Positions 60,448 through 64,000 of a stretch of DNA of 64,000 nucleotides are shown here, one piece after another; position 1 is the stretch's first letter, and every line of letters begins with the position of its first letter. Source of the DNA: Thermovibrio ammonificans HB-1. Lineage in GTDB: Bacteria > Aquificota > Aquificia > Desulfurobacteriales > Desulfurobacteriaceae. The position numbers and the translations under genes were made by a program. Where the stretch lies: the NCBI RefSeq assembly GCF_000185805.1, contig NC_014926.1, positions 1,234,501-1,298,500 on the forward strand. Reading direction: 5' to 3'. The notes beneath the pieces were generated by a model. That model was not told the origin of the DNA. It worked only from the letters and a program-made list of their open reading frames with translations, and did not search any database.

Positions 60448-61317
60448 ATGAGACAGCTTCTAACCGCAGCACTCGCACTCTCCTTAATCTCCGGAACGGC
60501 ACTGGCCGCAACCCCCGCCGAGAAGGGTAAGGAGAGCGTTAAAGAGAAGGTCCACCAGCTCCAGATGAAAAAGGAGGCCCTCTCCTTTGAGCAGGCACTA
60601 AGGGCCGTAGCCTACACAGACAAGGTCATCTTCCTGCTCGAGCACGGGAAGAAAGAAGAGGCCCTGAAGCTCCTCAATGAAGCTCAAAAGTCCCTTAACG
60701 AGTTTCTGAAGCTCCACCCCAACCTCCAGCTCCTTCCCCTCGACCAGCAGATAATCGTTCTGGGCTACAACGGAGACGTTAAAACGGCCCAAGAGGCTCT
60801 CAAAAAGGTTAAAGAGCTCCTCCAAAAGGGCAGAGTTCAAGACGCAAGGCTGCTGCTTGCCCAGCTCGTAGATGAGATAGACGTAGTCACCACCTACCTG
60901 CCCGTTGCCATGTACAACCACATACTCGCCCTGGCGAAACAGTACGTTCAAGAAGGGAAAATCCAGGAAGCAATCCAAACGCTGGCCCTTGTAAGGGGTA
61001 GCCTCATAATAGATGAAGTTGCCATACCGATACCCTTCATTAAAGCCCAGGAGTTCATCAAAGACGCAATCTCCGTTGCCAAAAAGGACAAGAAGAAGGC
61101 GATTGAGTTCGTAGAGGCGGCACGTAAAGAGCTTCAGCTGGCAAGGGTTCTCGGCTACGCCTACGACTACCAGAAGGCCTACGAAGAGCTCGAGAAAGAG
61201 CTCGAAAAAGTGGAAAAAGAGCTCAAGAGCGGCAAGGAGTCCGGCTCACTGCTGAAGAAAATCGAAGGGGAAATCCACTCCCTCGGGCAGAAGGCAAGGA
61301 CCGAAAGGAAGAAGTAA
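60448..61317 (+). CDS. YfdX-family periplasmic/secreted protein
   Basis: 289 residues with a signal peptide (MRQLLTAALALSLISGTALAA). The core IPIPFIKAQEFIKDAISVAKKDKKKAIEFVEAARKELQLARVLGY (positions ~195-240) is the YfdX signature. A TPR-like helical N region (~45-160) precedes it. The C terminus ends in a charged coiled coil (YEELEKELEKVEKELKSG). YfdX proteins have been tied to stress and antibiotic tolerance in enterics. Its own strong promoter suggests high expression; AAGGAGGCGG precedes the ATG. Confidence 0.83.
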   Translation: MRQLLTAALALSLISGTALAATPAEKGKESVKEKVHQLQMKKEALSFEQALRAVAYTDKVIFLLEHGKKEEALKLLNEAQKSLNEFLKLHPNLQLLPLDQQIIVLGYNGDVKTAQEALKKVKELLQKGRVQDARLLLAQLVDEIDVVTTYLPVAMYNHILALAKQYVQEGKIQEAIQTLALVRGSLIIDEVAIPIPFIKAQEFIKDAISVAKKDKKKAIEFVEAARKELQLARVLGYAYDYQKAYEELEKELEKVEKELKSGKESGSLLKKIEGEIHSLGQKARTERKK

Positions 61318-61323
61318 ACTTAA

Positions 61324-61345
61324 GGGAGGGGCCTCTACCCCTCCC
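61324..61345. terminator. hairpin between yfdX and convergent fbp
   Basis: GGGAGGGG-CCTCTA-CCCCTCCC: perfect 8-base-pair stem with a 6-base loop. The fbp stop codon (TAG on the minus strand, 61335-61337) lies in the loop. No U run follows on the plus strand. It probably ends transcription from both sides. Confidence 0.65.
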
Positions 61346-62270
61346 TCATAAACTCAAGGCACTTCTCAACCTCCCACCTGCTCCCCAGAATAACGGGAAC
61401 CCTTTGGTGGAGCTTCTCGGGAACAACGTCGAGAATCGGCTTCTCACCGGTAGAGGCCAAACCTCCGGCCTGCTCAACGAGGAACGCCATGGGGCTCGCC
61501 TCGTAGAGGAGCCTTAGCTTACCGCTGGTGTTCTTCCTATCGGCCGGATAGATGAAGACTCCCCCCTTGAAGAGGGTTCTGTGGACGTCTGCAACCATGG
61601 AGCCCACGTACCTGAGGGTGTACTTCTCCCCTTTCAGGAAGTCTATGAACCTCCTCAGGCCGTCGCTCGTCCACTTGTCCCTGTTGGCCTCGTTAATCGA
61701 GTAAATCTTCCCCTTCTCGGGCAGCTTAACCTCGGGGTGGGAAAGGAGGTAGTTACCGCTCTCGGGGTCGAGGGTAAAGGCCACAACGCCATTCCCGAGC
61801 GTTAAAACCATCATGGTTGACGGGCCGTAGATAACGTAACCGGCGGCAAGCTGCTCCCTGCCGGGTTTCATAACGCTGTCTTTGTGAACCGAGAAGATGG
61901 TGCCGATGCTCACGTTAACGTCTATGTTGGAAGAGCCGTCTAAGGGGTCGAAGGCAACAGCGTAGCCGCTTTCAGAGACAACCAGACAGTCTTCAACCTC
62001 CTCGGAGGTTATCTGGCACGCCTTACCGCAGCTCTTTAAGCTCTCGAGCAGGATTTCGTTTGCAAGCTCGTCGAGCTTCTGAACCTCCTCACCCTGAACG
62101 TTAACCTTACCGGCACTGCCCAGAACTCCCAAAAGGCCGGCCTTTCTAACCTTTCCGGCAATCTCCTTGGTGGCCGCCGCAATCTCGTTAAGCAACAGAA
62201 CCAGCTCGTCTGTAACGTGGGGAAGCTCCCCTTTCTGCTGGAAAAGGTAAGAGGTGAGTGTAACCGCCAT
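61335..62270 (-). CDS. fbp: class I fructose-1,6-bisphosphatase
   Basis: 311 residues. The catalytic core FDPLDGSSNIDVNVSIGTIFS (~112-132), conserved metal-binding residues VVSESGYAVAF (~100), YVGSMVADVHRTLFKGGVFIYPAD (~216-239), and KLRLLYEASPMAFLVEQAGG (~246-265). This is the class I (PHBP) type, not the archaeal-type bifunctional aldolase/phosphatase found in many Aquificota. Last step of gluconeogenesis. Its 3' end holds the hairpin described at 61324. Confidence 0.95.
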   Translation of the reverse strand: MAVTLTSYLFQQKGELPHVTDELVLLLNEIAAATKEIAGKVRKAGLLGVLGSAGKVNVQGEEVQKLDELANEILLESLKSCGKACQITSEEVEDCLVVSESGYAVAFDPLDGSSNIDVNVSIGTIFSVHKDSVMKPGREQLAAGYVIYGPSTMMVLTLGNGVVAFTLDPESGNYLLSHPEVKLPEKGKIYSINEANRDKWTSDGLRRFIDFLKGEKYTLRYVGSMVADVHRTLFKGGVFIYPADRKNTSGKLRLLYEASPMAFLVEQAGGLASTGEKPILDVVPEKLHQRVPVILGSRWEVEKCLEFMREG

Positions 62271-62294
62271 CCGTCCCTCCCGTTTCAGTGTTAT

Positions 62295-63332
62295 TTAAGC
62301 GCTACACGCCTTCTCCTTTGTTCTGAGCATACCACAGGCGGCAGAGATATCCTGCCCCCTGGAGTCCCTTATGAAGGCCGCAATGTTATGGTCCCACAGA
62401 ACTTTCTGGAAGGCCTCTATCTGCTCCCTCGGAGTGGGCTCAAACTCGGCACCCGGGTAGGGGTTAAAGGGAATGAGGTTCACCTTAACGGGGATGCCCT
62501 TTACGAGCTTCACCAGCCTTCGGGCATCCTCAAGGGAGTCGTTAACCCCTTTTAGCATTACGTACTCAATCATTATCCGCCTGTTGTTGTCGGCCGGATA
62601 GCGCCTCAGGGCGGCCATAATCTCCCCTATGGGGTACTTTCTGTTCAGGGGAACGAGCATGTTTCTCACTTCATCGGTAGTTGCGTGAAGGGAAACGGCC
62701 AACTTAACCTTGTTCATCTCCTTGGCCATTCGGTCTATGCCCGGAACTATCCCCACGGTGGAAACGGTCACCTTCCTCGTTGAGAGGTCGAGCATATCCC
62801 TGTGGGTCATAATCTCAACGGCCTTTTTCACGTTGTCGAAGTTCAGCAGAGGCTCTCCCATACCCATGAAAACAACGTTGGAGATGCGCCTGTTCTCACC
62901 TACATCCCTCTGAACCTGGATGTACTGGTCCACTATCTCGCCGGCAGTCAGGTTCCTGGTGAAACCGTCTTTGGCAGTAAGGCAGAACCTACACCCGGCC
63001 GGGCAACCCACCTGAGTGGAAACGCACAAGGTGTTCCAGTCCTTCTCGGGTATGAAAACCGACTCTATGCGGCTGCCGTCTTCAAGCTCAAAAAGGTACT
63101 TCCTGGTGCCGTCTTTAGACTCCTCAACCTTTACAAGCTTCAAAAGGTCTATCTGCGCCTTCTCGGAAAGGAGCTTCCGCGCCTCCTTAGAGAGGTTGGT
63201 CATCTGGTCAAAAGAGGAGACCCTCTTCTTGTAGAGCCACTGGGCTATCTGCTTGGCCCTGTAAGGCTCAAACCCCAAAGAGGTAACGAATTCCTTAAGC
63301 TCAGGAAGGGTCAGGTCCTTTACCTTTACCAT
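62295..63332 (-). CDS. rlmN: 23S rRNA/tRNA adenine-C2 methyltransferase RlmN
   Basis: 345 residues. Radical SAM motif CRFCLTAKDGFTRNLTAGEI, with the C-x3-C-x2-C as CPAGCRFC (~108-115), and the two methyl-shuttle cysteines: one after the cluster and Cys in AACGMLRT (~335). VFMGMGEPLLNFDNV (~153-167), IEYVMLKGVND (~245) and LIPFNPYPG (~282). Methylates A2503 of 23S rRNA and A37 of some tRNAs. The ATG lies within the 42-residue gene upstream. Confidence 0.96.
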   Translation of the reverse strand: MVKVKDLTLPELKEFVTSLGFEPYRAKQIAQWLYKKRVSSFDQMTNLSKEARKLLSEKAQIDLLKLVKVEESKDGTRKYLFELEDGSRIESVFIPEKDWNTLCVSTQVGCPAGCRFCLTAKDGFTRNLTAGEIVDQYIQVQRDVGENRRISNVVFMGMGEPLLNFDNVKKAVEIMTHRDMLDLSTRKVTVSTVGIVPGIDRMAKEMNKVKLAVSLHATTDEVRNMLVPLNRKYPIGEIMAALRRYPADNNRRIMIEYVMLKGVNDSLEDARRLVKLVKGIPVKVNLIPFNPYPGAEFEPTPREQIEAFQKVLWDHNIAAFIRDSRGQDISAACGMLRTKEKACSA

Positions 63333-63429
63333 CTCTCCTCACCTTAAAGGTTCTGTAAATACCGTAGGCCGTTGAGCCCAGAAAGGCAACGGTTATAAAG
63401 AGTGCCAGTAAGAAGCTCAGCCAGCCCAC
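63301..63429 (-). CDS. 42-residue single-helix membrane peptide, unknown
   Basis: Begins at a GTG that uses the last base of the Trm112-like stop codon (TAGTG). The product is GWLSFLLALFITVAFLGSTA (residues ~2-21, one membrane helix), then a basic tail YGIYRTFKVRRDGKGKGPDPS. It overlaps the rlmN start by 32 bases in another frame. GAGGAG lies upstream within the Trm112-like gene. The size resembles small subunits of redox or translocation complexes, but none can be named. It could be a chance frame. Confidence 0.4.
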   Translation of the reverse strand: MGWLSFLLALFITVAFLGSTAYGIYRTFKVRRDGKGKGPDPS

Positions 63430-63599
63430 TACTCCTCCAGAGGCTCGGCTTCGTCGGGCAGCATCACGGGGATATCGTCTATTACCGGATAGGCAAGCTT
63501 ACACTTGTGGCACACCAACTTCTGCTCCTTCTCCCTGTACTCAAGGTCCCCCTTACACTTGGGGCAGGCCAGGAGCTTCAGCAGCTCTTCGGGCAACAT
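63429..63599 (-). CDS. Trm112-like zinc-ribbon protein (YcaR type)
   Basis: 56 residues. Starts [21 protein letters not shown] and has [22 protein letters not shown]. Two CxxC pairs (residues ~12-15 and ~30-33) form the zinc ribbon, and the YPxxDxIPxML ending is the Trm112/YcaR/DUF343 signature. Partners in other systems are methyltransferases; rlmN lies close by on the same strand, but partnership is not shown. CCGGAGGTGTAG precedes the ATG. Confidence 0.83.
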   Translation of the reverse strand: MLPEELLKLLACPKCKGDLEYREKEQKLVCHKCKLAYPVIDDIPVMLPDEAEPLEE

Positions 63600-63621
63600 C
63601 TACACCTCCGGGAAAGCTCTC

Positions 63622-63650
63622 TTGACACGATAAAACATAAGGACTATTTT
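63622..63650 (+). promoter_or_regulatory. promoter of the tRNA-Ser-Lys-Ser cluster
   Basis: TTGACA (63622-63627), 17-base spacer, TATTTT (63645-63650). The predicted start lies about 9 bases before the first tRNA, usual for stable-RNA operons. Confidence 0.75.
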
Positions 63651-63665
63651 TCTTTACCGCAACGC

Positions 63666-63760
63666 GGAGGGGTGGCCGAGTCTGGCTGAAGGCGGGTGAC
63701 TTGAAATCACCTGAGGGTCTAAACGGCCCTCCGGGGGTTCAAATCCCTCCCCCTCCGCCA
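63666..63760 (+). tRNA. tRNA-Ser (TGA)
   Basis: 95 bases with encoded CCA. Acceptor GGAGGGG/CCCCTCC; anticodon stem GGTGA/TCACC with loop CTTGAAA gives TGA; long variable arm typical of Ser tRNAs; T arm GGGGGTTCAAATCCC. Confidence 0.95.
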
Positions 63761-63766
63761 GCCAGT

Positions 63767-63842
<76 letters not shown>

Positions 63843-63853
63843 CTTTCTTAAGT

Positions 63854-63950
<97 letters not shown>

Positions 63951-64000
63951 TACCCTCCCTCTCCCGGAACTCCCCGCCTACCCTTCCCGCCCAATCCCTT

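Overview
The window is a dense stretch of bacterial chromosome with no gene-free gap longer than about 175 bases. It carries no insertion sequence, phage gene or CRISPR array. The organism looks like a thermophilic, anaerobic, chemolithoautotrophic member of the Aquificota, most likely the Desulfurobacteriaceae (Thermovibrio-like). That placement is inference. It rests on two cytoplasmic fumarate reductase/succinate dehydrogenase complexes of the HdrB-linked type, an RNase P RNA that appears to lack helix P18 (a trait published for some Aquificales), a thermophile-type KaiC-like ATPase, heavy use of AGG/AGA and ATA codons, and very compact operons with GTG/TTG starts and overlapping ends.

Layout. 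1-13.7 kb: a truncated PhoR-like sensor kinase; gap; a divergent pair of operons (nadC-cvpA and pgsA-perM-coaE-ymdB-folD-ferredoxin) whose start codons lie 19 bases apart around one palindromic Shine-Dalgarno; then membrane proteins, an S4-domain protein, an acyl-CoA synthetase, dapF, and two base-excision repair enzymes. 12.4-21.1 kb: two paralogous fumarate reductase/succinate dehydrogenase operons, back to back. 21.1-26.2 kb: a TolC-like protein, a lipoprotein, a DASS dicarboxylate transporter, pyk and thpR. 26.2-39.8 kb: DUF445, a phosphohexomutase, a KaiC-like/LOG/membrane-protein/aroK operon, lipid-linked sugar transferases (two ArnT-like, one GT2, one flippase-like), a sirtuin and two orphan genes.

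39.9-49.1 kb: tRNA-Leu, a metallo-beta-lactamase protein, ffh-rpsP-khpA, a degenerate GGDEF protein, a minus-strand operon running from a HerA-like ATPase through a CDF transporter fused to a NifX-like domain, a NYN nuclease and an MBL hydrolase to a transaldolase, and rnpB. 49.1-53.7 kb: yjbQ, panC, yihY, proB and obg. 53.7-58.9 kb: a lipoprotein that matches the bacterial RNase A toxin fold with a probable immunity gene, a tRNA methyltransferase, and a ppx-ppk-sixA polyphosphate operon. 59-64 kb: a CoA-disulfide-reductase-like flavoprotein, a YfdX protein with a strong promoter, class I fbp, rlmN, two small genes (a 42-residue membrane peptide and a Trm112-like zinc protein), and a Ser-Lys-Ser tRNA cluster.

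Functionally, the window holds central carbon enzymes suited to autotrophy and gluconeogenesis (fumarate reductase, pyk, gap, fbp, transaldolase, phosphohexomutase), cofactor genes (NAD, CoA, folate, pantothenate), and core translation and secretion genes. The most noteworthy items are the mirror-image fumarate reductase operons that differ at the Glu/Gln position separating fumarate reductases from succinate dehydrogenases, the RNase A-like lipoprotein toxin with its neighbour, the shared palindromic ribosome-binding site, and hairpins that contain the stop codons of convergent genes.
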